Below are positions 31,478-41,717 of a DNA stretch of 64,000 nucleotides, one piece after another. Location of the stretch: assembly GCA_963576785.1 (NCBI GenBank), contig OY756151.1, positions 1,674,001 to 1,738,000 on the forward strand, given 5' to 3'. The position numbers and the translations under genes are program-made. Under the pieces are notes generated by a model that worked only from the letters and a program-made list of their open reading frames with translations, searched no databases and was not told where the DNA came from. Each line of letters starts with the position of its first letter. Positions within the stretch are counted from its first letter, which is position 1. Source of the stretch: Chlorophyllum brunneum. Taxonomy: Eukaryota > Basidiomycota > Agaricomycetes > Agaricales > Agaricaceae.

Positions 31478-31771
31478 TGTTACGACCTTAGTCTCTGACT
31501 CAGGTTGCAAACCTTTGGATAAAGGAAAGGAAGTAGAGAAAGGAAGAAGAGATGATACGATTGGTAAAGTGTAAGGAATACATCAAGTATTACTACACTT
31601 TATATACTAGCAGCGGAGGTTAATAATAAGGGGGACGAGTAGACGAGTCAGATAAGAGGCATAGCCTTTAGAGATGAAACAGGAGGTGGAACAAGGAGTG
31701 AAACAAGTATGAGGGTACACGAGGTAATGGGCGTGAGATAGGAATGAACGGTCTATCTATAGTTCGTAACA
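31478..31771 (-). repeat. LTR at the 5' end of copy H (LTR-f, 294 bp), possibly chimeric
   Basis: Ends are TGTTACGACC and TTCGTAACA. It shares the AAAGG indel, CAAGTATGAGG and GTAATGGG variants with LTR-c of copy F rather than with LTR-e of H. The right flank AAGAAAATATATG is copia gag and matches no candidate target duplication in the cluster. Confidence 0.9.
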
Positions 31772-32072
31772 AAGAAAATATATGATTATGGGATCCTAAA
31801 GATCCCATTTGTGCCTGGCCCCTGATGTCCCTTCCCCTTGCCCCTGCCCTTCTTCTTGTAAAAATGGCCAGTCAGTATATTGGTGACAGGACTGTGTATT
31901 AGGGTTAGTAAGAGTATCTGAGATTGAATTGATCATGTACCCAGCTCCTCCCTTCTTCTTGAAGTCACTTCCATAGTTGGTCAATGAAAGTCCAAGAGAC
32001 ATCTCAGATTGAGGTGCCAAAGCAAAAGATTTGGACTTAGAAGATGAAGGTCTATTAGGGGACCTTAGAACA
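31772..32072 (-). pseudogene. Copia gag C-terminal piece
   Basis: Reading the minus strand gives RSPNRPSSSKSKSF, then SLTNYGSDFKKKGGAGYM and a region rich in Gly/Gln, to a stop near 31,796. It joins in frame to the piece at 34,463 when the LINE and one copy of the 13-bp duplication are removed. At 31,772 it is cut by LTR-f. The protease and the start of integrase of this copia element are missing from the window. Confidence 0.7.
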
Positions 32073-32195
32073 TCCCTTCTTGACCTCTTACCACTACCTT
32101 CCTAATTGGAATGGTTCTCTGGTGGGGGGCTTCTGGCCTGTTCTTGCTGGACATTAGGTCCTGGCACTATCTTATACATAGGGTGATACGTAGTA

Positions 32196-32455
32196 CTCCC
32201 TTGGCAAAGGAGGTTAAAGGCTGGGTATGCTGGCTGCTGCATACTTACTTGATCTTGGATGCACAAACAGAGGTTGGGATCTGTCATATGGTGGATGAGA
32301 ATTAGTTCAAGCAGAGGGAGTGGCCCCTTGGCAAAGGGCCTTAATGATGGCGTATGCCTGTCACTTTCTCTACATGAGAGTTAATACTGGGTCGTACAGG
32401 ATGGTAGGGGGTGCTCTCTTGGCAAAGGAGCTCAAAGACTGGGCATGCCGGTCAC
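32196..32455 (+). repeat. Three imperfect repeats in the 5' part of the LINE
   Basis: The core CYCYTTGGCAAAGG, followed after about 15 bases by GGRTATGC-YGSYYRC, occurs at 32,196, 32,324 and 32,415. Spacing is 128 and 91 bases. TTGGCAAAGG is itself partly palindromic. The repeats could be an old LINE 5' region, but no function can be assigned. Confidence 0.45.
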
Positions 32456-32818
32456 CTTCTGCCCGTTTACCTTGAGGGCTCCTCTAGTAGTGGAGGGGCC
32501 CAGCATGCTCCCAAATGGTGTTATAGTTCCCCAATGGTGGGACTAGCATTGGTCTATTTGACTGAGCTACAGCACAAGTCTAGTCTAACTAGGCCTCTAC
32601 TCTAACATGGAAACTACAGGAGAGGCTTCATTCTGCCCCGTTTCCCAGCTGGGAGCATGTTGAGAAAAACTGCCTAGCTGAGCCCAAGAGGGTCCGAAAG
32701 GATAGGAGTTGATAAGAGGGGGTTTGGGGAAAAAACAAGCTGACTGCAAGGATAGGCTACCCCCCTCCAGTTGCATTGCAAGGGTGTGGATCCGTAGATA
32801 ACCCCCCCTGGCTATGCT

Positions 32819-32992
32819 TTTTTTTTTTTTTTTTTTTTTAATCAACAATTTATATAGCGGTGCTCGAACGCAGTCCGCGTGTACATACATACAAAGGCAG
32901 AACGTACAGAATGTTTGGAGAAGGGAAAGTAACCTACAAGTAAACTAAACCCCACGAGACTCGTTGACATCTAGCGCGTACACTAGAGAGAA
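32819..32992 (-). mobile_element. Inner LINE tail (3' end only), inverted, with its own target duplication
   Basis: A T-run of 22 (32,818-32,839, poly(A) on the minus strand) is followed by about 150 bp that match, in reverse complement, the last 150 bp of the outer LINE (about 34,300-34,440). CCCCCTGGCTATGCT flanks it at 32,804-32,818 and 32,993-33,007. It is therefore a severely 5'-truncated copy of the same LINE family that inserted into the outer one. It retains CpG at sites where the outer copy has TpG or CpA. Confidence 0.85.
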
Positions 32993-33661
32993 CCCCCTGG
33001 CTATGCTGGACATTAGTAGGGATCACTCAAACTCCGGGGCACTATTCCACGTAGGTGCCGCAAGGCATTCCATGGATTTGCTTTGTAAACAAGGCGCAAT
33101 CACCTCCCTGGTAGCAGCTCCTGCAAGACAGAGACCCCAGACACCATTAACACGTGGATCTGTACCCTATGGGCATAGCAAAGCGGGTGCTGGGGTACAG
33201 GAAGCCAGCCGGGGATGGGACCCCAGAACTACTGGTAGGCCATGGCAGACCGTGCAGAGAATGTGTGGCCCAGCCAGAGAGGTCTAAATCCTTTGTCGGT
33301 GGGTCTCAGAGAGAAGCCAAGTGTATTCACTTAAGTTGATACCATGATGCCACCTTTGGGGGGTAAGGGCATTAGTCCACAAGAGGCCCCTTAGTTGAGC
33401 TTGTTCTACCACACTCCATCGAAGTGTCAATATGGAATACAAAAAACCACACACAATTGGATCCAAACAGTTGCCTGGCCTAACCAGGGTCAAAATCACT
33501 GAGTCCCTAACTCCATAGACTACTTATGCAAGAAGTCCGCCGAACAAGCCATGTTTGGCTTCAAAAAATACAGCAGTAGCTCCTTCCTCCACCTCCCAGT
33601 ATGAGCAAATGGGGCCTCTGCTTTGCCGTCGCACATCAAGTCTGGTCCCTGGATATGAGAA

Positions 33662-34003
33662 TGCGGTTGCCAGCCACAGCTCTTCACAAGAGCGTGTTGC
33701 GCCATCCTATGCCACACCCCAATTGGTGAATACCGACTACGGTTCTTTCCTAACAAGGATTTATCTTGCCACTACTGTGCCAATCAAATGGTCCAGACTA
33801 GGCCACACACCCTCTATCATTGTAACACCCTCAATCATCATTTTGGTATCAACACCATCAAGGCACTAGTCAACTTCTTGCATTATAACCCTACCACGTT
33901 CAGCTTCCCTCCAGAGTCTGATTGCCCTCATTTCTGCACCGGTTCAATACCCCTGCTACATTGTCATCAAGTTTATCAGAGGTTTGGGTCTGTGCCTGTA
34001 TGA
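33662..34003 (+). pseudogene. LINE ORF2 C-terminal fragment with zinc-finger-like motif
   Basis: The frame contains AILCHTPIGEYRLRFFP and LSCHYCANQ...RPHTLYHC, that is C-X2-C-X9-H-X4-C. This is the characteristic region after RT/RNase H in Tad-like fungal LINEs, where GHAPIGEY-type and CxC...H...C motifs are usual. The fragment runs to a stop at 34,003. Upstream RT motifs were not recognised in the remaining 1.6 kb, so the ORF is truncated or badly decayed. Confidence 0.65.
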
Positions 34004-34462
34004 ATCCGTTTCTTTTTCTCTTTTTCTTATGCTCTCCCGGTTATGGATTTCATTCCCATTTCTCTATCTCTCCTTTCCTTGCTCGTCTACTATTTTATAT
34101 AGTTTTCATTCAATGACCATCATTCCCATGGTGTCTGGGCAAAAGCCCTCCCACACACTAGTACCGTTCATTGTTCTCCCTTGTGTTTGCGAGTTGATAG
34201 TTCCTTTCTATCAATTTCTCTCTTTCACTCTCTCTCTCTCTGAATTCCTCTCATTTTTCTTCCTGCCATTTAATTTAGGTACCAAACATCTCTCTAGTGT
34301 ATGCGCTAGATGGCATCGAGTCTTGTGGGGTTAGTGTATGTTTAGTCTACTTTCCTTGCTCTGAACATTCTGTGCATTCTACCTTTGTATGTATGTACAC
34401 GCAGACTGCATTTGAGTACTGCTATACAAATTGTTGATTTAAAAAAAAAAAAAAAAAAAAAA

Positions 34463-36382
34463 GGGGACCTTAGAAAGGGTTCAGAAGAGGGTCCTGCAGC
34501 ATTTGCAGGGTTTCTTGGGTTGCAGATATCATAGGTGACATTCTGAGCTAGTACCATGAGGTTATCAACCTCCTTCTCACCTTCAAGCCACTTGAAGGCT
34601 TCATCTACCAACACTATAAGTGTGGCAGATTACTAATAAGTGGTCTTGACTTCGGGAATAAGAGAGTATTTCTTACTCTGGAAGTGGTCCATAGGAGAAG
34701 AGGCCCTAGGAAGAGAAGGAAACTTCTTGTCATAGGTCTTGATGGCTGGAGCTACTATTTCCTCCAGAGGAGGAAGGTAGTATGGCTGAACCTCTCCAGG
34801 TTTGAGAGAATTACCCCAGGAAACAGAGTCCATACTTGGGATCTTTACCACATGGTGCAATTCCAAATTGATTTTCATCCCAAATTTGGATGAAACCATT
34901 AAGGAATATGGTGAACCAATCGGTAAAAGAAAAGGAAAAGTGGACATGAGTTATGTTAATATCAGGATTATGATGCTTAGAGAACCATTTACTCATCCTT
35001 GTGTGTTTTTCACAGGTACAACCTGGGGGGTGACCAGAAGGAACTGAAGGTGCACTAGGAGATATCACTGATTGTCCTTGTTGGGCACAGGGATGAGAGA
35101 CCCTGTGTATCCTCTGATCATAGCAATCGAGGGCACATTTCTTTGCCATTTGCATGGGTGAAGAACCAGTGACATGGTTACGCCAGGTGGTCACCTGTTG
35201 AATCTGCAGTGAGTTCTCAAGTAAGGTAGTAAAGCATAAGTTTTGTGCTTCAGCATACACCTTTTTCTCAAGCTCAGCACAAGCATTTTCATGTGCCTGC
35301 TGGACCTTTTTGGGATTAACCCAAGTCTTAGGTTTGGGTCTCTTACTCACTAAAACATGAGTGATTGGTGGAGTGGGAGCAGGAGCGGGTCAAGGCATGT
35401 CCATACACCTCATCAAGTCAAAGGGGGTCATCCCTAAACCAGTGAAGGGATAAACTGCTGGTTCTATGGCAGCAACAAAGCCTGCCATGACTTCCACCAT
35501 GTAGGCCTGTGGTTTACCTTTGTCCTTCTTGGGCTTCTTCTTCTTCTTCTGAATGTTAATCCAGGTAGAAGTAGGTGGAGAAGGCTGAGGAGGCTGCCCA
35601 CTTGGATTGGCAGGGTGGCAAGGTCCTCTTGCAGGCTGGGCCATAGTATTGCCTCCAGGGTGGAAGCAGTTCCAGGGTGGTCCAAAACAAGTCCTGGGGA
35701 AATTGCTCTGAGGGCAATTCTGGTAGTTGGCAGTTGTAGTGTAGGATGCTTGTTGGTTAGACATGAAGGGTCTGGGTCCTTCATGTCTTGACCACTCAGT
35801 ATTTATAGCTTGCTGAACTACCTCCCAGGTCATATCTACAATATTGTTATTATTTGCTAATATTGTTTGTGCCACAGCATTCCAATCAGATGGTAATACA
35901 TTCAAAGCAATCATTGCACCTAGAACTTCTGGCAACTTTACTTTAGCTGTTTCTAATTGAGAGGCCATTGTCCTCAGTTCAGCTAGATCCATTGCTGGAT
36001 CTTGATTCCCAGAGATGTGCTTTCACAACATTCTCTGCAGAATTGAATACACTATAGCAGGAGAAGGTGTCCCGAAGCAGGTTTTCAAGTCATTCCATAG
36101 AAAACCAGGTTAGTCATGTCTATGGAGTAACAGAGAATCAGGTAAAGTACTGTTTATAACAGCCAATGCCTGTCCTCTCATTTGTTCTCTCCTTCTATCC
36201 TTATCCATTAAGGCATCAGGATTTCTAAAAGAAAGGTCCTTTTTTGTGACAGACCATCCTGACTGGTCAGAACCAGTGATAGTAATGAGAGTTAAGGCAT
36301 CCTGAAGCCTTCTAGACCAGAATGCATAGTTCTTAGGCCTATTGAGCTTAGGTAAACTAGAAACAATATTATTGGTAGCCAT
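34463..36382 (-). pseudogene. Copia gag, N-terminal and central part
   Basis: It starts at ATG 36,382 (MATNNIVSSLPKLNRPKNY...FWSRRLQDAL, the classic copia gag N-terminus). The frame is interrupted by stops near 36,110 and 36,030, reopens as LAELRTMASQLETAK (35,992-35,390) with an asparagine/proline-rich region, and continues with frame changes to LRSP at the LINE insertion. Two consecutive stops at about 34,630 (TAG TAA) fit CAG CAA by C-to-T. No zinc knuckle was found. Confidence 0.8.
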
Positions 36383-36521
36383 AATATCTTTGTCAAGTAA
36401 ATTTCTTTCTAGAAGAAAAATCTTGTATCAGCAATGATCAAATGCAGGAATAACTCTGTCAGGTAAAGCCCTATCATCCTATCTCAGTTAGAGGGGATGA
36501 TAATGGTTTAACCATTGGTAA
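36383..36521. other. Copia leader between PBS and gag
   Basis: Short untranslated leader on the minus strand; no feature other than a TCTTCTAGAAAGAAA inverted element is seen. Confidence 0.5.
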
Positions 36522-36541
36522 GGCTACTGGGACCCATAACC
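36522..36541 (-). other. Half-tRNA-iMet-type PBS of the copia element
   Basis: Immediately after the 5' LTR the element strand reads GGTTATGGGTCCCAGTAGCC. GGTTATG is the complement of CATAACC, the anticodon plus the 3' side of the anticodon stem of initiator tRNA-Met. This is how copia and Ty5 elements prime, using a cleaved tRNA half. The match beyond GGTTATGGG is imperfect. Confidence 0.65.
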
Positions 36542-37120
36542 TGTTGAGGAAACAACTGTAACAAGTTGTTTGCTGGGGCAGCAGTAAACACAGTGGGAGA
36601 GAACATAGGGTCTACTCACCAATAAAGTACACTTCTATTCAGTAATAGTAGAAGGGTAATTTGGATAGACAGATGTTAGTGATGAAACAATCTGTATCAG
36701 AGGTAGACTAGTCAAAGTCAAGTAGATTGAGGCTTGTATTGTACTAGAGTAGATAGAATATAATGAAGAAGTTGTTAATTTAACAAGATGTAGAACTTGG
36801 TCTGCTATATGGGGTTTATATACATGTAAGTACATAGATGAGTCATACTACATAAAATACTAGGAATACATAGAATGTTCCTTATAACTCCTATTAACTG
36901 TGGCATAGTACCTGCAGAGTACTGCGGAACATATTATACTAGTTATTGGAACTATGTAGAATAATCTATCAAGTACCAATTAACATTATGACTCTTATCA
37001 TATACAGAGCAACTCATAAGAAGTTATTATGGATTGAAGTTACTGAAAAGTAATGGATCAGTCTATTATTATCATAATGACTTCATAGTCTATTTTTAGA
37101 ATATGTCCGAAACTTCAACA
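36542..37120 (-). repeat. 5' LTR of the copia element (579 bp)
   Basis: Plus-strand ends are TGTTGAGG and CTTCAACA, giving inverted termini TGTTGA/TCAACA. A TATATAAA-type box occurs near 36,818-36,825 on the minus strand. The boundary is supported by the PBS directly inside it. The partner LTR is not in the window. Flank on the right is CTGAT. Confidence 0.75.
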
Positions 37121-38409
37121 CTGATTGGGTAATCTGGAAGGCTTTGTCAGGATGGGAGCCTTGCTGCCCATTGATGATCAGACAAACAATATTATATCAG
37201 GTCCTGGGTATTTGCAACCTTCACAAATAATCTATCATATCACTTTTGGCCAAAAAGTCTGCATCACTCTGTATCTCCCCTCTCAAATTCAACTTCTGTA
37301 ATAATACAAGTGTCAGTTGCTGACCTACAGACCCAACCAAACCATTGACAACTCCACACAACTTAAAGGAAACAACACATCACATGTACCTTCAATCCAG
37401 TCCCTATCAAACAAAGCCTCTGAATTCTATTTCCCACTATGTTTTGCCTTTACCTTCCATCCCTAAATACCCCTCAAATAAAATGTTTGGTTAATCTTGC
37501 AATTACAAAAAAGATTCTCTGTGACCAATAAATCAGCCTTGGACTGCACAGCTCCCATCTCCAAACCCTTCAAAAAAATATCATCGACTCCACATTGTTT
37601 CCTCATCAACTCAAACTGCTTCACATAATATACTGTACATATGAACTTCAACCTCTTCCCAATCATCCAATCATACTTGATATGCAGTCGTTCATCGATA
37701 TTATTCAAATCCACCAAAATTGTGATGCGTTTTTTTTTGGAATGAGAGGTGGATGCATTGGGAGGGACTCAGGATGAAACACAGAGCCATATTTGCAATG
37801 GTACCAGTGAAAGACGACATAGAAGGCAAAGTTTGATGAATTGGCATCAAACAAACCGACAGATGGTGATTGTAGCTAGAATGACTCCCCCCTAATGATA
37901 CATTGCTTACACCAAAAGCGATAGTGTACAGTGCATACAACATGATGAATTGAATTACATCCTGCCTGAACACGGCTTGAGAAAATAATAACCAGGCTGA
38001 TTTGGTACCAGCACGGTCTTGTTGCTCCCTCTTCCGATGATGTAGCCCTTCCACAACCCAAAACGAAACTTCCCTCGTTTGAGGGTTGAAAGAGTCTATC
38101 GTACGACGTCAAGAAGCTCAATGCGGAATGAACGGATGATCTTGGATTGCCAACGACGAGGTATCTGGTAGTTATAATTCAGTATCCAAACTGGCAACTT
38201 TGCAACTTCACAACATACCTTGACAGCAAATTCATTAGCAAACCAGGGATGAATAAGCCACTCGTTTGCCGGCCGCTTGGTCTAGTTGAATTGCGAGAGC
38301 TGCTGAAAAATATCCTCTCCCAGGACATCATTATATGCTGCGGAGAGGAACAAGGATCGCACTGCGAATACACAAACAAGTGCCACTTCGATGCTTGAAT
38401 CAGGCCAAG
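37121..38409. other. No convincing gene; start resembles 53.78-53.90 kb
   Basis: The first 150 bases (frame with GFVRMGALLPIDDQTNNIISG) resemble 53,780-53,900 (EVFVRIITFLAVDNQMNHIISG), so both are relics of the same unidentified sequence. The rest is AT-rich with short open frames (for example minus 37,463-37,717) for which I see no family signature. Confidence 0.4.
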
Positions 38410-39869
38410 TTAGAATGTTGGCTGGCTAAATGGTGACGAGTAAGTAATCATCCAGCAACACACGCATGTGTTCTCACCGTCAGTAATTGATATGTGGTAC
38501 ATCGTGTTGACGATTGATCCGAGGCATCGTTGACGAACATCTGGCGTAGTGACACAAAATTCTGCGTCTGATCCCATCGGGTCCCGTAGGAAGTTGATGA
38601 ACGATGCATGGTAGAATGAGAAACTAACAGGCATCCCAGATCTGGATTTTGTTATGTCAAGGACGAGGTAAAGATTACTGATGGCTGTGTAGAAAGCTGC
38701 CAACGAAAGACCAAGGACTGAACAAAGGTACGGAATCTGGTGTTCCCGTATGGAATAACAATCGAGAGAGAGAAGCGACAGAGTATTCGCAAGAACAGCC
38801 TTCAGTATCTGCTCCATGATCAACAGATAGAACTGGTCCAACTTCGAGAGTGGGTTGCTATCCAATCCAACATTCTTTTTGGCCCAGGTCCAACACCACC
38901 TGCAGTTGCGCCTCATGCCCGATCCCAGTGTCCTCACCAATGTACCGAATAGCGGGACCCGCGTAGACGAACAAACCCGATGACTGATCAACAAGTTGGT
39001 GGATATCTTTCTCGGACGGCCGAAGTGTATCAGGGGAACGACCGCAATTGGCAAGGATCTCCTTAAAGCCATAGCGAAGGTATGCTTCAATGTCGCTGTC
39101 AGCATCGCGAGATACGGGGAGGGTGAACTGCAAGGAAACCTCCTTCGGACGCTCAGATGAAAACGCGGCAGTGATGTGGGGCTCTGGTCGGCTGAAGAAC
39201 ACCCACAGGAAAGGCGTCGTCTAGTTGTGAATGGATGTGGTGACGAGCTCGGCGAGCTCGACGATAACACCCTGGGCAGTGCTGGTCTTGCATTCATCGA
39301 GGCCATCAACAATGATGACCGCATCCGTCCCCGCGTCCTGACCTTTAGTGTTCGACTCGTAGAGTGGCTTCACAAGGAGCTCTTGGAACTGGTCCTCAAT
39401 CAACGTCTCAAATACAAGGCAGTCGCGCAGGTTGATGGCATCAATGAGATCACGATAGGCAGGATATCTTGTAGCAAATTGGCGGGATGAATTTGTCTGG
39501 ATCGTTCCACCCATGGGGTCTGTAGAAGAGGAATGTTGCGTCTAGGTGTCCAGAACGCGCAATACAATCTGAGTACGTCTGAGCCAGGGCAAACTTGCCC
39601 ACACCTGCTGGCCCACGCATCCACAGGCCACGTGCCTTCCGTGTCTTCCACTCGCCTGCGCCCCAACCAGTGATATCTTCTCAAGTGCCTGGGTGGCATT
39701 TTGGAGGATCGCGAGCGGATGAGTTGTGTATTGCTTGTGGGAGCGCGGACTTAAGGAGGAGTAGTTCAATACCGGACCCTTTCTGTGTGCCCCTGGAGTT
39801 AGGATCACGATTGGATGATGGGACGATACTCACTGCTATCGGGCACATAGTTCTTGATAAAGTTACCAC
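38410..39869 (-). pseudogene. NACHT-type P-loop NTPase pseudogene
   Basis: On the minus strand the order is DPPKCHPG, a TGA (39,681), a P-loop-like GPAGVGKFALAQT (39,589-39,614), FYRPHGWNDPDKF, a frame break, ATRYPAYRDLID, Walker B VIIVDGLDEC (about 39,290-39,320), WVFFSRPEPH and LPVSRDADSDIEAYL. After a second frame break in an A-run near 38,880 come NPLSKLDQFYLLIM and SFYHASFINFLRD. This matches basidiomycete STAND/NACHT proteins of the kind implicated in non-self recognition. The P-loop has Phe where Ser or Thr normally binds Mg-nucleotide. One stop and two frameshifts make it non-functional as read. Confidence 0.78.
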
Positions 39870-40676
39870 CTGTGATGATGGTCCCTTGGCTTTTCTCTAA
39901 GACTGGCATTGGGGGCTAGACAGTAGGAGACGTTGTTGCTGAGAGAGAACTGCGGGCAGTACGAAGGATCAAACATGCTTCTACAGATGCCGTTTGCCGC
40001 TGAACAGCTAACGAAAACATGACCCAACGCATTTAGATTGACGTTCAAGAGAAGGAGATCATTCACCTGGGGATACCAGCGAGGCTGTGGGTATTACGGC
40101 ACAGTACGTGTTTACGCACTGCTCGGGGATATCACTATTATCCTTGATGCCATCTGAACTCTGCTACTCCTCTACTTCGGGCTCTTAGCAGACATGGCTT
40201 ATTCGCCTTGCCTCTCTCCTCTCTCTCACCTCTTCAACCAGCTCTCCCCTCCCTGACAAAGCGTCCGTCATCGTGTCCCTCTACGATTTCTCTTCAATCC
40301 CTCTCCCCGTTTTCGTTTGACACTCTCCGCCGACGCCACTCATCCACCTTACCTCCCGGCGTGCCCTCCTCGCGCTTCATTAACCAACAATCCGAGGTGT
40401 ACTCTACTTCCAGGATTGACAATCTCCTCGGGCTGGTTCAGTGACGAAAATACACCATCAAGTACTGCTCAGGGGCATCGGGGCCATCCTGGAAATCACG
40501 ATACTCAGTCAGGCATCGCCTTCACACCAGACACCGGAATACTGATACTTTCTCTCACGCAGTTGGCAAGAAGCTCCTCAGCCGACAATGTCATGTGGTG
40601 AAGCAGGGTGCAATAAGTACGTTCTCTGGGACTACTTATATCAGAAGATAAGTCAAGGACTGGAGCAAGTGGCGTT
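39870..40676. other. Intergenic, no gene recognised
   Basis: Short open frames only (for example plus 40,208-40,444, Ser/Pro/Leu-rich). It separates the NACHT pseudogene (minus) from the methyltransferase (plus), so it likely holds the promoter of the latter. No clear TATA box was identified. Confidence 0.4.
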
Positions 40677-41717
40677 ATGATGCTAGACGATAGAACACCC
40701 AAGGAACACCAAGGAGCTACCCAGACTCAACATTCCTCGGGCAGGTATTACACACAGACTCCCGGATCTGTTTACATCCTGCCTTCCGACGAGGAGGAGA
40801 GGTTGCGGTGCGTAGAAGCTCATGACATGACAGACCATCGGCATCATTTACTAAAAAATATCGCAGACTCAGCCTCCAGCATAAAGTACTGCATAAGTTG
40901 TGGGGGAACCGTCTGATAGTGGCACCCCTCAAGCTAACTGCTGGAGATCACATTCTCGAATCGGGCGTTGGTGGAGGTAACCTCAAAATGTCATCGTCGT
41001 AGTGGGAAAGCTCAATGATTGTTCTTCCAAGGGGATTGGGTCTTGGACGTATCCGCCACAATACCTGAGAATGTCACGATTGACGGCATTGATATCGAGA
41101 ACCGACTCTTCCCGAAGGATAAACCAGAGAACGTCACATTCTCTGTCAACTCTATCACCAACCTACCGGATGAATGGACAGACAGATTTAGATATGTGCA
41201 CCAAAGGCTGCTTATAGGAGCACTGCGAAAATCGGAATGGCCTCTTGCACTCGGAGAGATCTTTCGTGTGCTCAAGCCAGGGGGGTTGGTTGAGCTACAC
41301 GAAGTTGGAGGATACCACGAAGGGCCTGAAGAATACACGAGCCTCACTGCCCATAAGCTCAAGGAGAGGTTGTGTGGTTTGAGAGGGTTAGACCTTGACA
41401 TCAACGATCACCTACCAGGTTTGCTCACTGGAGTAGGGTTTGTGGATATAGTGTCGGAGAGAAAGACCACTCCCATAGGGAGATGGGGTGGGGAGAATGC
41501 TGCACATGCTGCAACGATGCATCTGGGATTTTTTAGAGGCTTAAAAAAGGGAGTACTGGAAGAGGGAGGGTTTGGGGAGGTGAAGGACGAGGGGGAGTTT
41601 GACAAGGTTATGGATGAGTTGGGAGAATGGTTAGACCGGGCGAGTGGTATGTACTACAATCACGACGTTCACATTGGGCAGAAACCTCTGCCACTGAATC
41701 AACATTTAAACGAGTAA
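40677..41717 (+). CDS. SAM-dependent methyltransferase, LaeA-like (three exons, 306 aa)
   Basis: Proposed exons are 40,677-40,807, 40,873-40,976 and 41,032-41,717. Introns are GTGCGT...CTCAG (65 nt, with TACTAA as possible branch site) and GTAACC...CCAAG (55 nt). The spliced frame gives VYILPSDEEERLRLQHKVLHKLW, then SAM motif I ILESGVGGG (about residues 71-79) and IDGIDIENRLFP. The order and spacing are typical of fungal class I methyltransferases that act on secondary metabolites or as LaeA-like regulators. The later WPLALGEIFRVLKPGGLVEL is post-motif II/III. No stop or frame lesion was seen, so it may be a live gene. Substrate is unknown. Confidence 0.82.

Larger units (their letters stand above)
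25361..31771 (-). mobile_element. Chromovirus copy H, structurally complete, no target duplication
   Basis: The minus-strand element has two LTRs (25,361-25,653 and 31,478-31,771), gag, pol and ORF3. Flanks are GGTTT on the left (in G gag) and AAGAA on the right (copia gag), which do not match. The two LTRs differ at roughly 18 positions, far more than the pair of element I. The right LTR shares diagnostic variants with LTR-c of copy F. It is therefore probably a recombinant structure. Confidence 0.88.
32073..34462 (+). mobile_element. LINE (non-LTR retrotransposon), 5'-truncated, with poly(A) tail
   Basis: The insertion is flanked by a perfect 13-bp duplication GGGGACCTTAGAA (32,060-32,072 and 34,463-34,475) and ends with 22 A (34,441-34,462), the hallmark of target-primed reverse transcription. 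Removing it restores the copia gag frame. It carries the end of an ORF2-like protein with a CX2C...HX4C finger. At about 2.4 kb (less the inner insertion) it is shorter than a full LINE. It is inserted antisense to the copia gag. Confidence 0.85.

Noticed and set aside
25356..31776. GGTTT/AAGAA as a target duplication of copy H
   Set aside because: The two 5-mers do not match in any alignment of the LTR ends.
34342..34614. Minus-strand frame through the poly(A) run with a poly-Phe stretch
   Set aside because: The Phe run is the LINE tail read backwards; only the part right of 34,463 is copia gag.
37463..37717. Minus-strand 84-aa frame as a small gene
   Set aside because: Isolated short frame in AT-rich relic sequence with no recognisable motif.
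40208..40444. Plus-strand 78-aa Ser/Pro-rich frame as a gene
   Set aside because: Low complexity, no homologue recognised, and no splice or start context; probably upstream region of the methyltransferase.
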